DNA of 64,000 bases from Curtanaerobium respiraculi (GTDB taxonomy: Bacteria; Actinomycetota; Coriobacteriia; Coriobacteriales; Eggerthellaceae). The stretch lies in contig NZ_JANIPD030000001.1 of the NCBI RefSeq assembly GCF_024609215.1, positions 248,001-312,000 of the forward strand, given 5' to 3'. Of the stretch, positions 25,972 to 34,972 are shown piece by piece. Every line of letters starts with the position of its first letter. Within the stretch, counting starts at the first letter, position 1. A program made the position numbers and the translations under genes. The notes under the pieces were generated by a model. That model worked only from the letters and a program-made list of their open reading frames with translations. It searched no databases and was not told the origin of the DNA.

Positions 25972-27368
25972 AAACCGATGGCGGAGGCACGACGCTTTCC
26001 TCCCGTATATTCCAGGGCATGGCGGCGTTCGCCCTCTCCTCCATGGTGGTATTCGCCCTCTCCGCGCTCTCCGTATTCTACCTCGCCCATGAGCAAGAGG
26101 CGGAGACGGGCCTGATGGCGGATGCGGACGCCCTTGCCATCCGCCTAGACGGGCAGAGCGAGGATGGCCGACTTGCCTACCTGCCAACCCTGCCCGCATC
26201 CTCTGAGCGCTGCACGCTGATCGCCTGGAACGGAGAGGTGCTCTACGACAGCAAGGCCGATGCCCATACCATGGAAAACCACGCCGACCGTCAGGAATTC
26301 CAGCGCGCGCGGACAGAGGGCGGGGCGATCGCGGTCCGCCATTCCGAAACGGTGGGGACCGACACCGTCTACGCGGCGAAGCGCTTAAGGGACGGCTCCG
26401 TGATACGCCTCTCGGAAACCCGGGAATCGCTCGCATCGCTTTTGCAGCGCATGGCCGTGCCCTTGGGATTGATGGCCGTGGCGATTGCCGTGGCCGCATT
26501 CTGGTTGGCGCGGGTACTCGCGCGGCGCATCACGCAGCCTATCAACGCGATGGATTTGGAGAACCCCTCCGCAGACGGCGTCTATTCCGAGCTGCGGCCC
26601 CTGCTGGGGAGGATCTCCCGCCAGCAGACGCAGATGCGCGCCCAAAACGACGAGCTCGAACGCGCGGTGGAGGCGCGCCGCGATTTCTCTGCCAACGTCA
26701 GCCACGAGATGAAAACCCCTTTGCAGGTCATAGGGGGATACGCGGAACTGATCGAGCAGGGAGCGGTGAGGCAAGACAACATTCCGCGCTTCGCAGGGTT
26801 GATCCTCAAAGAATCACAGCAGATGCGATCGCTCATCGATGACGTGCTCATGCTCTCCCGCCTCGACGAGTCAGCCTTGGGGGAGGCGGAGATCGGCGAC
26901 GTCGACCTTGGAGCCATCCTCGACCAAGTGCATCTGCGGCTTGCCCCCATCGCCGCACAGCGCGGCATCGATGTGGAGATTCGCGCCGATGAGGGTCCCT
27001 TGCAAGTGCGTGGCAGCGAGACGCTGCTTTCCGAAATGGCATACAACCTGATGGATAACGCCATCCGCTACAACCATCCCGGAGGGCGGGTGGATGTTGC
27101 GCTCGCCCGAACGAAAAATGCCGTATGGTTGACCGTGGCGGATACCGGACCGGGAATCCCCCCGGAAGCGCGCAAGAAGGTATTCGAGCGCTTCTACCGT
27201 CTGGAAGAGGGGCGGTCGCGCGAAACGGGCGGCACCGGGCTGGGATTGGCGATTGTCAAGCACACGGCGCAGCGTTACGGGGGGACGGTTGCGGTGAGCG
27301 GCAACGAGGCAGGCGGCTCGACGTTCACCGTGAGCCTCCCCGCCGCGCCTCTCCCCCAGGTTATCTAG
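25968..27368 (+). CDS. Sensor histidine kinase (PhoR/VicK-like)
   Basis: 466-residue membrane kinase. Two helices (~18-40 and ~163-183) bracket a ~120-residue extracytoplasmic sensor. The HisKA domain has His246 in DFSANVSHEMKTPLQ; the catalytic domain has N box NLMDNAIRYN, G1 DTGPGIP, F box RFYRLEEG and G2 GTGLGLAI. Begins within the response regulator stop codon (ATGA overlap), so it is the cognate partner. No PAS domain is obvious between the second helix and HisKA. Confidence 0.93.
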   Translation: MKTDGGGTTLSSRIFQGMAAFALSSMVVFALSALSVFYLAHEQEAETGLMADADALAIRLDGQSEDGRLAYLPTLPASSERCTLIAWNGEVLYDSKADAHTMENHADRQEFQRARTEGGAIAVRHSETVGTDTVYAAKRLRDGSVIRLSETRESLASLLQRMAVPLGLMAVAIAVAAFWLARVLARRITQPINAMDLENPSADGVYSELRPLLGRISRQQTQMRAQNDELERAVEARRDFSANVSHEMKTPLQVIGGYAELIEQGAVRQDNIPRFAGLILKESQQMRSLIDDVLMLSRLDESALGEAEIGDVDLGAILDQVHLRLAPIAAQRGIDVEIRADEGPLQVRGSETLLSEMAYNLMDNAIRYNHPGGRVDVALARTKNAVWLTVADTGPGIPPEARKKVFERFYRLEEGRSRETGGTGLGLAIVKHTAQRYGGTVAVSGNEAGGSTFTVSLPAAPLPQVI

Positions 27369-27620
27369 AAACTCCTGTCAATCTGTTCAAGCATGCAACG
27401 CATAGTGTCTATCTGTCTTTTGGAACACTATATGCCATATGATCATCAGTCTCAGAGGAGTTTACAGACAGCCTCCCCAGCTGTTCGCGCCAACTCTGCC
27501 GGATAATCGCGTTTTCCCGGGCATGCGCTTCCCGTCTGGGCCAGATTCGAAGGGAAATCGCATTCGACTCCCGCCGGAAGCAGCGGCTTCACCCACTATT
27601 TTCGCATAGTCCCAGATCAG

Positions 27621-27652
27621 AGGTCATGCGAGAAACTTGGCTCACATGACCT
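27621..27652. repeat. Imperfect 12-bp dyad
   Basis: AGGTCATGCGAG and CTCACATGACCT pair over 12 positions with one mismatch around an 8-base loop. No T-tract follows; role unknown. Confidence 0.65.
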
Positions 27653-27812
27653 TCCGAGCGGATATGCGATTATCCTCCCTTATTGGCACCGAGATGGAAA
27701 GGTCCGCAGCCGGAAATGCGATTCGCTTCCAAAATTGGCCCGCGCCCCGATGCGTCTCGCCGGGAACCCTCCGGCAAGCTTTCGGCCGGGCACCGGGAAA
27801 TAGGGACTGCGT

Positions 27813-28082
27813 CAGAAGCGCTTCCGAAGCAGCCCCTTCATTGCCTCCCGCTTTCTTCAGATTCCACCTCGCAATGGACACCCTTGCGCTTGGCTGTACG
27901 CTTCCCGCCACCGGGCGCGCCGGGGACCCTCGCCCGTTAGAGATGAGTAACTTTTCAAAGTAACCGCACCCCTCAGCTGTTGCACTAGAGATGAGAAGTT
28001 ACGCCCGTTAGAGATGCGTGCATGCTCGGCATACCAGGAGGGGCTGCACCAGAATCGCTTCCGAAGCAGCCCCTTCATTGCC
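27813..28082. repeat. Direct repeat pair with hairpin-forming units
   Basis: Bases 27819-27845 and 28056-28082 are identical over 27 bp, and the match extends a few bases leftwards with one mismatch. Each copy ends in GCAGCCCCTTC, which pairs with a nearby upstream GGGGCTGC (right copy) or GGGACTGC (left copy), so the unit is a folded REP-like element. Confidence 0.7.
27931..28016. repeat. CGCCCGTTAGAGATG direct repeat
   Basis: Identical 15-bp copies at 27931-27945 and 28002-28016, with a partial third (CTAGAGATGAGA) from about 27985. Confidence 0.7.
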
Positions 28083-28125
28083 CCCGCGCTTCGCGCAGAA
28101 GGCTGGATGAAGACCCATGAACGAA

Positions 28126-28211
28126 GGAAGCCCCGGCACTGAACCGCGCCTTTTGATCTTGATTTCACTTGTCCAAGATCCGGGGAGCGGTTCACGCTGC
28201 CGGGGGCTTCC
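28126..28211 (-). terminator. Large nested hairpin downstream of rpsI
   Basis: Outer arms 28126-28147 and 28187-28211 pair through GGAAGCCCC...TGAACCGC-type segments over about 20 positions with small bulges. An inner 7-bp stem GATCTTG/CAAGATC closes the loop. It lies 19 bp beyond the rpsI stop, where a terminator or 3'-end processing signal is expected, but no T-tract follows. Confidence 0.55.
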
Positions 28212-28229
28212 GAAAAACCGCGATGGGCC

Positions 28230-28622
28230 TTAGCGCTTGCTGAACTGCGGGCGCTTGCGCGCCTTCTTCAGACCGTACTTCTTGCGCTCGACCATGCGGC
28301 TGTCGCGCGTGAGGAAGCCGGCTTTCTTCAACTCGGCGCGATACTCGCCCGCGCTGAGCAGCGCACGGCTGATGCCATGGCGCAAAGCGCCGGACTGGCC
28401 GCTGACGCCGCCGCCGTTGAGCAGCGCGATCACATCGAAATGGCCTTCCGTGTCCGTCACCTTGAACGGAGCGATGGCGTTGTCCACCAGCTGCTGGCGG
28501 CCGAAGTACGCCAAAGCATCCTTGCCGTTGACGGTAACCTTGCCGGAACCGGGGACCAAGCGCACGCGCGCGATGGCGTTCTTGCGACGGCCGGTGCCGT
28601 AATAGATTGCTTCACCTGCCAT
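28230..28622 (-). CDS. rpsI: 30S ribosomal protein S9
   Basis: 130-residue small-subunit protein. It begins [20 protein letters not shown] and ends in the conserved basic tail [17 protein letters not shown], whose last residues reach the P-site tRNA. It follows rplM with a 3-bp gap, the standard L13-S9 operon. Confidence 0.98.
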   Translation of the reverse strand: MAGEAIYYGTGRRKNAIARVRLVPGSGKVTVNGKDALAYFGRQQLVDNAIAPFKVTDTEGHFDVIALLNGGGVSGQSGALRHGISRALLSAGEYRAELKKAGFLTRDSRMVERKKYGLKKARKRPQFSKR

Positions 28623-28625
28623 GGG

Positions 28626-29072
28626 TTAATCCTCCAAGCTGATCTGACGGGGCTGCTGAGCTGCATGCGGATGTTCGGGGCCTGCGTATACCTTGAGCTT
28701 CTTGCCCATGGCGCGACCAAGCGTGTTCTTGGGGAGCATGCCCTTGACGGCCTTCTCCACCACGCGCTCGGGATGCTTCTGCATGGCCTCTTCGAACGTC
28801 TCGCTCTTCAGACCGCCGGGGAATCCCGTGTGGCGGAAGTACTCTTTCTGCTGAGCCTTCGAGCCGGTGACGCGGATCTTGTCGGCATTGACGACAATGA
28901 CGAAATCGCCCGTATCAACGTGCGGGGTGTAGGTCGGCTTGTGCTTACCCTTCAAGATGGTGGCAGCCTTCACGGCGACGCGGCCCAGAACCTGGTCCGC
29001 CGCGTCGATGAGGACCCACTCGCGCTCTACCTCGCCGGGCTTTGCGTAATACGTCTTCAAAGTTTCCTCCAT
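28626..29072 (-). CDS. rplM: 50S ribosomal protein L13
   Basis: 148 residues, with [19 protein letters not shown] at the N-terminus and the internal [19 protein letters not shown] block typical of L13. First gene of the rplM-rpsI operon. The ~145-nt leader from the predicted promoter at 29224-29253 is long enough to hold a ribosomal-protein leader, though no specific structure was confirmed. Confidence 0.98.
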   Translation of the reverse strand: MEETLKTYYAKPGEVEREWVLIDAADQVLGRVAVKAATILKGKHKPTYTPHVDTGDFVIVVNADKIRVTGSKAQQKEYFRHTGFPGGLKSETFEEAMQKHPERVVEKAVKGMLPKNTLGRAMGKKLKVYAGPEHPHAAQQPRQISLED

Positions 29073-29223
29073 TGCATGTTCCGCCTATGCGGATGTCGTT
29101 TTCACAAGTGCAGATGCTGCGATACCGGGATCCTACTCCGGTGCGGCGCCTCGGTCTGGACATCCTCGGCGGTCCGTTTCGCTTGCAGGCTGCGTTTACG
29201 GGGCTTCTGAAAGCAACTGTAAG

Positions 29224-29253
29224 ATTGTAGAGCGCAGGGGCAGCGTCCGTCAA
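29224..29253 (-). promoter_or_regulatory. Promoter of rplM-rpsI
   Basis: TTGACG (29248-29253) and TACAAT (29224-29229) on the minus strand, 18-bp spacing, near-consensus. Confidence 0.78.
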
Positions 29254-29332
29254 TGCCCGTACCGAGCGATTCGCAATCTGCACAGATGCGGGAGAAGATG
29301 GAGAGGTGCAAGGAGAAGTACAGCTCGCCCGA

Positions 29333-30544
29333 TTAGAAAAACGAATCGATCAGATCGACGACGGCAGCGTACGCGCGCGGACGATCGAACTGCTCTTCGG
29401 AGATATGCCGGGCCGCGGCGCCCATGCGCTCGCGCGCGGACGGGTTGTCGATCAGTTCCACCAGCGCTGCGGCGAGCTCCACCGGGTTTTCGGGCTCGAC
29501 GTTGACGCCGAAGCCGTCATGTTCCACCTTCTGCATGAATTCGGGATTGGCCAATGTGTTGACCATCGGCTTGCCCGCGGCAAGGTAATCGCCAACCTTC
29601 GAGACGATGCTCTGGGGCGCCTTGCGCGCGAACGAGTTGACGAGCACATCGCTTGCGGCGAGGTAGGCGGCCATCTCCGCATGCGGCAGATACCCGGGAA
29701 ATACGGCATTCACCTTGAGTTGCGCGGCCAGCCCTTGCACCCGTTCCAACTCGGGACCCGCACCCAACACCATCAGCTTGATATCGGTGCGTCCCATATC
29801 CTTCAGGACCCTTCCGGTGCGCATCAACGTCTCGATGTCGTAGCTCGTGCCGATGGTGCCCGCGTAGGTGGCCCACGATTCACCCGCCGGCTTCTCGAGG
29901 GGGTTCGCCCGGACCTCCTCGTCGAATTCGGCAACATCGTTCCCCACGTACACCGTGAGCAATCGGGGGCTCGCCCCCGATTGCAGGGCGCGCTCGGCGT
30001 ACTCATCGCTTGTGCCCACCACTGCCGAGGCGTGCCGATACACGAAATCCGCATCCCGCTTGAACGGCGAGAACAGCACGGCGCTCACAACGGGGACGTC
30101 CAAGACCATGCGCATCGCCTCGGGCCACAGGTCGTTCACATCCGCAACGAGCGGGATGCCCGCACGCAGGGCGTACTCCGCGCACACGCGGGCGAGATCG
30201 TTGGGGGGAATGCGAACGAACACCAGATCGTAAGCATGCGATTCGAAATGCCGTGCGACCTTCTTCGCAACCTGGGCATGGTTGGAGATGCGGGCCGGGG
30301 TTATGTTGCGCTTGTACGCCGGGGCCTCGATGAACACCACGCGATACGGAAAGCCGGCATACATCGGATCGGAAAGATCGCGTTGCGACTTATCCCAATG
30401 TTGGAAGGCGGACGTGATCAGATCGACCTCGTAACCGGCTTCCACCAGGCGCTGCGCGATATAGGGTTCGCGGTCAAGCCCACGCTTCTCGCCCGGCAGC
30501 CGCACATCGATCGCAACGACCGCGATGCGCTTCTTCGCGCCCAT
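29333..30544 (-). CDS. Glycosyltransferase family 4-like protein
   Basis: 403-residue cytoplasmic GT-B glycosyltransferase. The N-terminal Rossmann half has VVAIDVRLPGEKRGLDREPY and ADVNDLWPEAMR. The C-terminal half carries the donor-binding features WATYAGTIGTSYDIETLM, LGAGPEL, and a DVLVNSFARKAP...GDYLAAGKPM block with the usual late glutamate region (NVEPENPVELAAAL). It probably adds a sugar to a cell-surface glycan; no other polysaccharide genes adjoin. The zinc-ribbon membrane protein gene lies 13 bp upstream on the same strand. Confidence 0.88.
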   Translation of the reverse strand: MGAKKRIAVVAIDVRLPGEKRGLDREPYIAQRLVEAGYEVDLITSAFQHWDKSQRDLSDPMYAGFPYRVVFIEAPAYKRNITPARISNHAQVAKKVARHFESHAYDLVFVRIPPNDLARVCAEYALRAGIPLVADVNDLWPEAMRMVLDVPVVSAVLFSPFKRDADFVYRHASAVVGTSDEYAERALQSGASPRLLTVYVGNDVAEFDEEVRANPLEKPAGESWATYAGTIGTSYDIETLMRTGRVLKDMGRTDIKLMVLGAGPELERVQGLAAQLKVNAVFPGYLPHAEMAAYLAASDVLVNSFARKAPQSIVSKVGDYLAAGKPMVNTLANPEFMQKVEHDGFGVNVEPENPVELAAALVELIDNPSARERMGAAARHISEEQFDRPRAYAAVVDLIDSFF

Positions 30545-30557
30545 GGAACGCGATTCC

Positions 30558-31217
30558 CTACCAAACCGAGATCAGGTCTTCGACCTGGTCGGCCCACTCC
30601 GCATCGAAACGGGTGGTGAAGCTGTCGCCGAAGCCGGTCATCCGCTGCGATGAGTTGATGGAATCCCGGAATTCGGGGTTGTTGCCGAAGAATTGCAGGG
30701 CCGCCACGCCTGCAACGACCGAGAAGACCAGGAACACGGAGGCGAGTGCCACGCCGATGATGCCCGTGATCTTGCCCGCTTTCGTGCGGGAGGCCTCCGG
30801 ACCGTCCGCCGCAGAACTCGCTATGACGATCGCGACGATGCCGCAGATGAGGCCGAGCAGAATCGAGGGGGCGAACACGATGGCGAGGATGCCGAATATC
30901 AGCGCCGTCGTCGCCTTGCTGGAAGGCTGTTCGGGCGTCGAGTAGTTGGCGATCGGCGGTTGCGGGGGAACCGGGGACTCCCCGGATCGGCCGCCTGTCC
31001 CGGTGCAATCCCCCTGCGGGGCATCGTTGCCGTAGCCCAACGTGTTCGGCACCGAATACGATGTCGTCATCGCAGGCGGTTGCGGGACCCCGTACTGGGA
31101 GGCGGGCTTGGGAACGGAACCCGACTGCACGGGATCGCCGCTATCGATGGGCTTCCCGCACGAAACGCAGAATTTCGCATATTCGGGGTTCTCGGCGCCG
31201 CAGTTAGGACAATTCAC
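30558..31217 (-). CDS. Zinc-ribbon membrane protein (DUF4190-like)
   Basis: 219 residues from a GTG at 31217 with GGAAAGGGG upstream. The N-terminal zinc ribbon is CPNCGAENPEYAKFCVSCGK. A proline-rich spacer (~30-95) leads to two adjacent hydrophobic helices separated by a short polar turn (ALIFGILAIVFAPSILLGLI and a partner with AIVIASSA), then a third (ITGIIGVALASVFLVFSVVA). This DUF4190-type hairpin module is common in Actinobacteria. A short C-terminal tail may be outside. Function unknown. Confidence 0.8.
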   Translation of the reverse strand: MNCPNCGAENPEYAKFCVSCGKPIDSGDPVQSGSVPKPASQYGVPQPPAMTTSYSVPNTLGYGNDAPQGDCTGTGGRSGESPVPPQPPIANYSTPEQPSSKATTALIFGILAIVFAPSILLGLICGIVAIVIASSAADGPEASRTKAGKITGIIGVALASVFLVFSVVAGVAALQFFGNNPEFRDSINSSQRMTGFGDSFTTRFDAEWADQVEDLISVW

Positions 31218-31266
31218 AATCGACCCCTTTCCTTCGTTCCTGCGCTTGCCTCCAGTATACCCATTC

Positions 31267-32553
31267 TCACAGGATGCGAATGACGGCAGGCTCCGTGTTG
31301 TCGACCAGCACACCATCCAAATCCTCGATGTCGGCGAGCGCTTCCTGGATATCCTTCTCGAGGGCTTCGTGCGTCGCGTACACCAAATCGACGCCCGTAC
31401 CGCCGCATCCGCCGCGCTGCACCATCGATTCGATGCTCACCCCATGGCGCGCGAACACGTCCGCCGTGGCAGCGAGGACGCCGCTGCGGTCCTCTACGGA
31501 CAGGCGGATGTAGTACCGCATCGAAAGCGTTTCCATGGGCACGAGGGGCAGATGATCGTAGGTGGCACGGCTCGCCCACGGTGCGATGCCCGCCTGTACG
31601 TGGCGGGCCACCTCGAGCACGTCGCCCATCACGGAGCTGGCGGCCGGACCGCTGCCCGCGCCTTTCCCGAAGAACATGGTCTCGCCCACGGCATCGCCCA
31701 CCACATAGATGGCATTGTACACGCCGTTCACGCCCGCAAGGGGATGGTCCTTCGGGACCATCGTGGGATGGACGCGCACATCGATGCCAGCGGGCACATG
31801 GTTGCCGATGGCGAGCAGCTTGATAACATAGCCCATGTCGCCCGCAACCTGGAAGTCGATCGGGGCGATGAGCCGGATGCCCTCCGTGGGGACCTGGCCC
31901 ATTGTAACCTCGGAATTGAACGCGATAGAGGTGAGGATCGCGATCTTCGCCGCCGCGTCGAACCCGTCGACATCGGCGGTGGGATCCGCCTCCGCAAAGC
32001 CCTGGGCCTGCGCTTCCGCCAGCGCATCGTCGTAGGTGGCACCCGTCTCGGACATGCGCGTGAGCATGTAGTTGGTCGTGCCGTTCACGATGCCCAGCAC
32101 GCTGGTTATCTCGTTGGCGAACAACGAGTGCTTCAACGGGTCGATGATGGGGATGCCGCCGCCCACCGCGGCCTCGAAACCGATCTCCCGGTGCATCTTC
32201 TCCGCCAGATCCAAGATCTCGTCACCGCTCGTGGCCATGAGAGCCTTGTTGGCGGTCACCACGTTCTTGCCGGCGGCCAGCGCGCCCATCACCACCTCTT
32301 TGGCGAAAGTGGTGCCCCCCACGACCTCGATGACGATATCGATCTCGGGGTCGTCCAGAATCTCGTGGAAGTCGTCGGTGTACAGATCGCGCACACCGTG
32401 CGCCACCGCTTGCTCGGGATTGCGCGAGCACACGCGCACGATTTCCAAATCGATGCCGTAATGCCGGCGAAAATCATCTTTGTGCGATGCGATGATGTCC
32501 AAGCAGCCGCCGCCCACCGTCCCGGTGCCGACGAGTCCGATTTTAACCGTCAT
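31267..32553 (-). CDS. hom: Homoserine dehydrogenase
   Basis: 428-residue NAD(P)-dependent enzyme reducing aspartate semialdehyde to homoserine, the branch to threonine and methionine. It has the nucleotide-binding LVGTGTVGGG at the N-terminus, VVTANKALMA, the substrate loop NGTTNYMLTRM followed by ADPTADVDGFDAAAK, and a C-terminal ACT domain (~355-428; RLSVEDRSGVLAATADVFAR) giving feedback control. AAAGGA precedes the ATG. It lies 18 bp after lysA in the same direction, so both are probably co-transcribed. Confidence 0.96.
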   Translation of the reverse strand: MTVKIGLVGTGTVGGGCLDIIASHKDDFRRHYGIDLEIVRVCSRNPEQAVAHGVRDLYTDDFHEILDDPEIDIVIEVVGGTTFAKEVVMGALAAGKNVVTANKALMATSGDEILDLAEKMHREIGFEAAVGGGIPIIDPLKHSLFANEITSVLGIVNGTTNYMLTRMSETGATYDDALAEAQAQGFAEADPTADVDGFDAAAKIAILTSIAFNSEVTMGQVPTEGIRLIAPIDFQVAGDMGYVIKLLAIGNHVPAGIDVRVHPTMVPKDHPLAGVNGVYNAIYVVGDAVGETMFFGKGAGSGPAASSVMGDVLEVARHVQAGIAPWASRATYDHLPLVPMETLSMRYYIRLSVEDRSGVLAATADVFARHGVSIESMVQRGGCGGTGVDLVYATHEALEKDIQEALADIEDLDGVLVDNTEPAVIRIL

Positions 32554-32571
32554 GGGAAAGTCCTTTCGATC

Positions 32572-33927
32572 CTATAGGTCGCATACCATCAGGTCCTCGT
32601 AGGTTTCACGCCGCGTGACCACGCGGGCCTCACCGTCTTTCACGAACACCACCGCGGGGCGCGGCTGCCCGTTGTAGTTGCTGCTCATGCTGCGGCAATA
32701 TGCCCCGGTGCCGAACACGCAGACGATATCGCCCAGCTCGGGACGCTGCAGGCTCCCGTCGAACACCACGGCGTCCCCGCTCTCGCAGTGCTTGCCGCAC
32801 AGCGTCACCACCTCGGTGCGGGGCTCGTCGGCCTTGTTGGCGATGACCGCCTCGTATTCCGCATGGTAAAGCGCCGTGCGGATATTATCGCTCATGCCAC
32901 CGTCCACCGCCACGTATTTGCGGATGCCGGGAAGCGTCTTCAGTATGCCGACCGTGTACAACGTCACACCCGCGACGGCCGAGATGCTGCGACCGGGCTC
33001 GGCGAGGACGCGCGGCTGCCTCACCCCACGCCTCTCGCACTCCGTCCGGAGGGCCTCGGTGGTGATGCGGGCGAACTCCTCGACGGTGGCAGGATCGTCC
33101 CCCGCCAGATAGGCGATGCCGACGCCGCCGCCCACGTCGAGGTCCTCGATCTCAATCCCGTAACGCTCCTCGATCCGGGCGATGAGGTCGACCGCTATCG
33201 CAACCGCCTCGCCGAACGGGCGCAGCTTGAAGATCTGCGACCCGATGTGCATATGCAGTCCCCGCAGGCGCACATTCTTCGCCTTCAGTACGTCTGCAAC
33301 GCAGTTGAACGCGAAGTCGTCGCGCATGGTGAAACCGAACTTGCTGTCCTCCATGCCAGTGCGGATGTACTCGTGGGTATCCGCCTCCACGCCCGGCGTG
33401 ATGCGCATGTACACGTCCTGCACGACGCCGTGCTCGCGCGCTATGCGGTCCACGCGGGCGAGCTCGATGCGGCTGTCCAGGACGATGGCGCTCACCCCGG
33501 CGGCGACGGCCTCCTCCAGCTCTTGCGGTGTTTTGTTGTTCCCGTGCACGTAGACGCGGTTCGCTGGGAAGCCCGCCGCCAGGGCGCAGGCGAGCTCTCC
33601 GCCGCCGGAAACGTCCAGGCTCGCGCCCTCCTCGGCCACAAGGCGGACCATGGCCTTGTTCAGGAATGCCTTGCTCGCATATACGATCTCGGAGCCGGGA
33701 TGGTGCGCTTCGAACGCAGCGCGGTACTCGCGGATGCGGCTGCGCAGGTCTTCCTCGTCGTATACGTACAAGGCGGTGCCTTGCCGATGGGCCAATTCCA
33801 CCATATCGACTCCGCCGATGAACAGATGTCCGTCGCGAACTTGGGCCGTGCGCGGGAGCACGTCGCCCAATTGCAGGGTGGTTCGGCCGTCGGCCACCGC
33901 GTTCGCCTTGGGTGCTGGCAGGGACAT
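32572..33927 (-). CDS. lysA: Diaminopimelate decarboxylase
   Basis: 451-residue PLP enzyme making lysine from meso-diaminopimelate. Lys in VYASKAFLNK forms the Schiff base. HMHIGSQIF, DVGGGVGI, AEPGRSIS and the C-terminal CGKHCESGD and YCRSMSSNYNGQPRP blocks follow in family order. Start chosen at the ATG at 33927 (MSLPAPKANA) with GAAGGAAG upstream; an in-frame codon at 33945 lacks a ribosome site. Followed by hom. Confidence 0.96.
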   Translation of the reverse strand: MSLPAPKANAVADGRTTLQLGDVLPRTAQVRDGHLFIGGVDMVELAHRQGTALYVYDEEDLRSRIREYRAAFEAHHPGSEIVYASKAFLNKAMVRLVAEEGASLDVSGGGELACALAAGFPANRVYVHGNNKTPQELEEAVAAGVSAIVLDSRIELARVDRIAREHGVVQDVYMRITPGVEADTHEYIRTGMEDSKFGFTMRDDFAFNCVADVLKAKNVRLRGLHMHIGSQIFKLRPFGEAVAIAVDLIARIEERYGIEIEDLDVGGGVGIAYLAGDDPATVEEFARITTEALRTECERRGVRQPRVLAEPGRSISAVAGVTLYTVGILKTLPGIRKYVAVDGGMSDNIRTALYHAEYEAVIANKADEPRTEVVTLCGKHCESGDAVVFDGSLQRPELGDIVCVFGTGAYCRSMSSNYNGQPRPAVVFVKDGEARVVTRRETYEDLMVCDL

Positions 33928-34072
33928 AGGGGTCTTCCTTCGCAATATGTGTGCAGTTCAAGCATTGTAGCAAGCGCCTTGCCGCATGCTATCATCTTCC
34001 GCGGAAATTCAAACGCTCGGCGCGCGGTCGCAACCGGCGCGCTGCGCGAAACCTGAGGGAAGAAGGAACCCC

Positions 34073-34468
34073 ATGATAGATGAACCCTCGTTGGACTCAT
34101 GGCTCGCCGAGGCGAAGCGCGACCCCCGGGCGGACAGCTGCGGCATGTACCTCTGCCACAACGGCGTGGCGCGCAGGACCCCTAAGGCGCAGGTGCGCCG
34201 GGGCGAGACGGGCCTGCCCGACGTGCGCTGCATCGACTTCTCCTACGATGCGGCCGGCGTCGCCGCCGCCGAGAAGGAGGCGCTCGCCATGCCCGGCATC
34301 TACTATGTGCGCACCTGGCTCGCAAAGGGCGAACGCCAGGTGGGCGATTCCATCATGTACGTCCTCATCGGCGGAGATATCCGCCCCCATGTGGTCGACT
34401 GCCTGCAGGCGCTGGTCGGGAAGATCAAAAACGAGCTGGTCGTCGAAAAAGAAATCTACGTCGAGTAG
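34073..34468 (+). CDS. MoaE-like molybdopterin synthase large subunit homologue
   Basis: 131 residues from the ATG at 34073 (GAAGAAGGAACCCC upstream). The layout GMYLCHNGVAR, then IDFSYDAAG, YYVRTWLAKGERQVGDSIMY, VLIGGDIRPHVVDCLQALVG and KIKNELVVEKEIYVE follows MoaE in order (first strand, dimer helix, v-G-e strand, helix, lysine-containing C-terminus). The usual HR pair before the last helix is changed. It may not perform sulfur transfer in the classical way. No moaD or other molybdenum cofactor gene is nearby. The stop abuts the rlmH start with no gap. Confidence 0.55.
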   Translation: MIDEPSLDSWLAEAKRDPRADSCGMYLCHNGVARRTPKAQVRRGETGLPDVRCIDFSYDAAGVAAAEKEALAMPGIYYVRTWLAKGERQVGDSIMYVLIGGDIRPHVVDCLQALVGKIKNELVVEKEIYVE

Positions 34469-34918
34469 ATGCTGAAGATCACCGTCATCGCCACCGGGAA
34501 GCTGAAGGAACGCTTCTGGAAGGAAGCTTGCGAAGAATACCGGAAGCGCCTGGGCGGATATGTGAATCTGACGATGCGCGAGCTCCCCGACAGCACGCGC
34601 GAGCGGGAGGCCGACGCCCAGCTGGCGGCGATCGATGCGCTCGGCGGCGCCCATCTGTTCCTTTTGGACATCCGCGGACGGGAAACGGGCAGCGAGGCCC
34701 TCGCCGAGCGCATCGAGACCCTGGCGGTATCGGGGAAATCGCATCTGGCCTTTTTGATAGGCGGAAGCGACGGGGTCTCGCGCGAGGTGGCCGACAGGGC
34801 TGCCGAGCATCTGAGCTTCGGACCCGTCACCCTGCCCCACAACCTTGCCCGCGTCGTGTTGCTGGAACAGCTGTACCGCGCCGAGAAGATCATCCACCGC
34901 GAGCCCTACCACAAATAG
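34469..34918 (+). CDS. rlmH: 23S rRNA (pseudouridine1915-N3)-methyltransferase
   Basis: 149-residue SPOUT methyltransferase modifying helix 69 of 23S rRNA. It contains ATGKLKERFWKEACEEYRKR at the N-terminus, FLIGGSDGVSREV for the SAM-binding knot, and the C-terminal HNLARVVLLEQLYRAEKIIH with HREPYHK, all diagnostic. The ATG immediately follows the stop of the MoaE-like gene, so translation is coupled. A terminator lies 2 bp after the stop. Confidence 0.97.
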   Translation: MLKITVIATGKLKERFWKEACEEYRKRLGGYVNLTMRELPDSTREREADAQLAAIDALGGAHLFLLDIRGRETGSEALAERIETLAVSGKSHLAFLIGGSDGVSREVADRAAEHLSFGPVTLPHNLARVVLLEQLYRAEKIIHREPYHK

Positions 34919-34920
34919 CG

Positions 34921-34944
34921 CGGGGCGCTTACGCGCCCCGTTTC
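34921..34944 (+). terminator. Terminator after rlmH
   Basis: Perfect 8-bp stem CGGGGCGC/GCGCCCCG with a 4-nt loop, followed by TTTC. It may also serve the convergent LCP gene. Confidence 0.75.
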
Positions 34945-34972
34945 GATCGATATGGATATGTGCGGATACGGC

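Larger units (their letters stand above)
27369..28229. other. 860-bp gene-free region rich in short repeats and hairpins
   Basis: No reading frame here resembles a protein or has a ribosome site. The stretch contains a hairpin (27621-27652), a ~33-bp direct repeat whose copies can each fold (27813-27845 and 28050-28082), a 15-bp repeat (27931-27945 and 28002-28016) and a large nested hairpin (28126-28211) just after rpsI. It lies between the convergent histidine kinase and rpsI genes. Confidence 0.75.

Noticed and set aside
27637-27963. 108-codon plus-strand frame in the repeat mosaic
   Set aside because: No ribosome site, no recognisable fold, and it spans unrelated repeat units.
27369-28229. 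Possible CRISPR array
   Set aside because: Repeats occur only twice at irregular spacing, and no cas genes are present.
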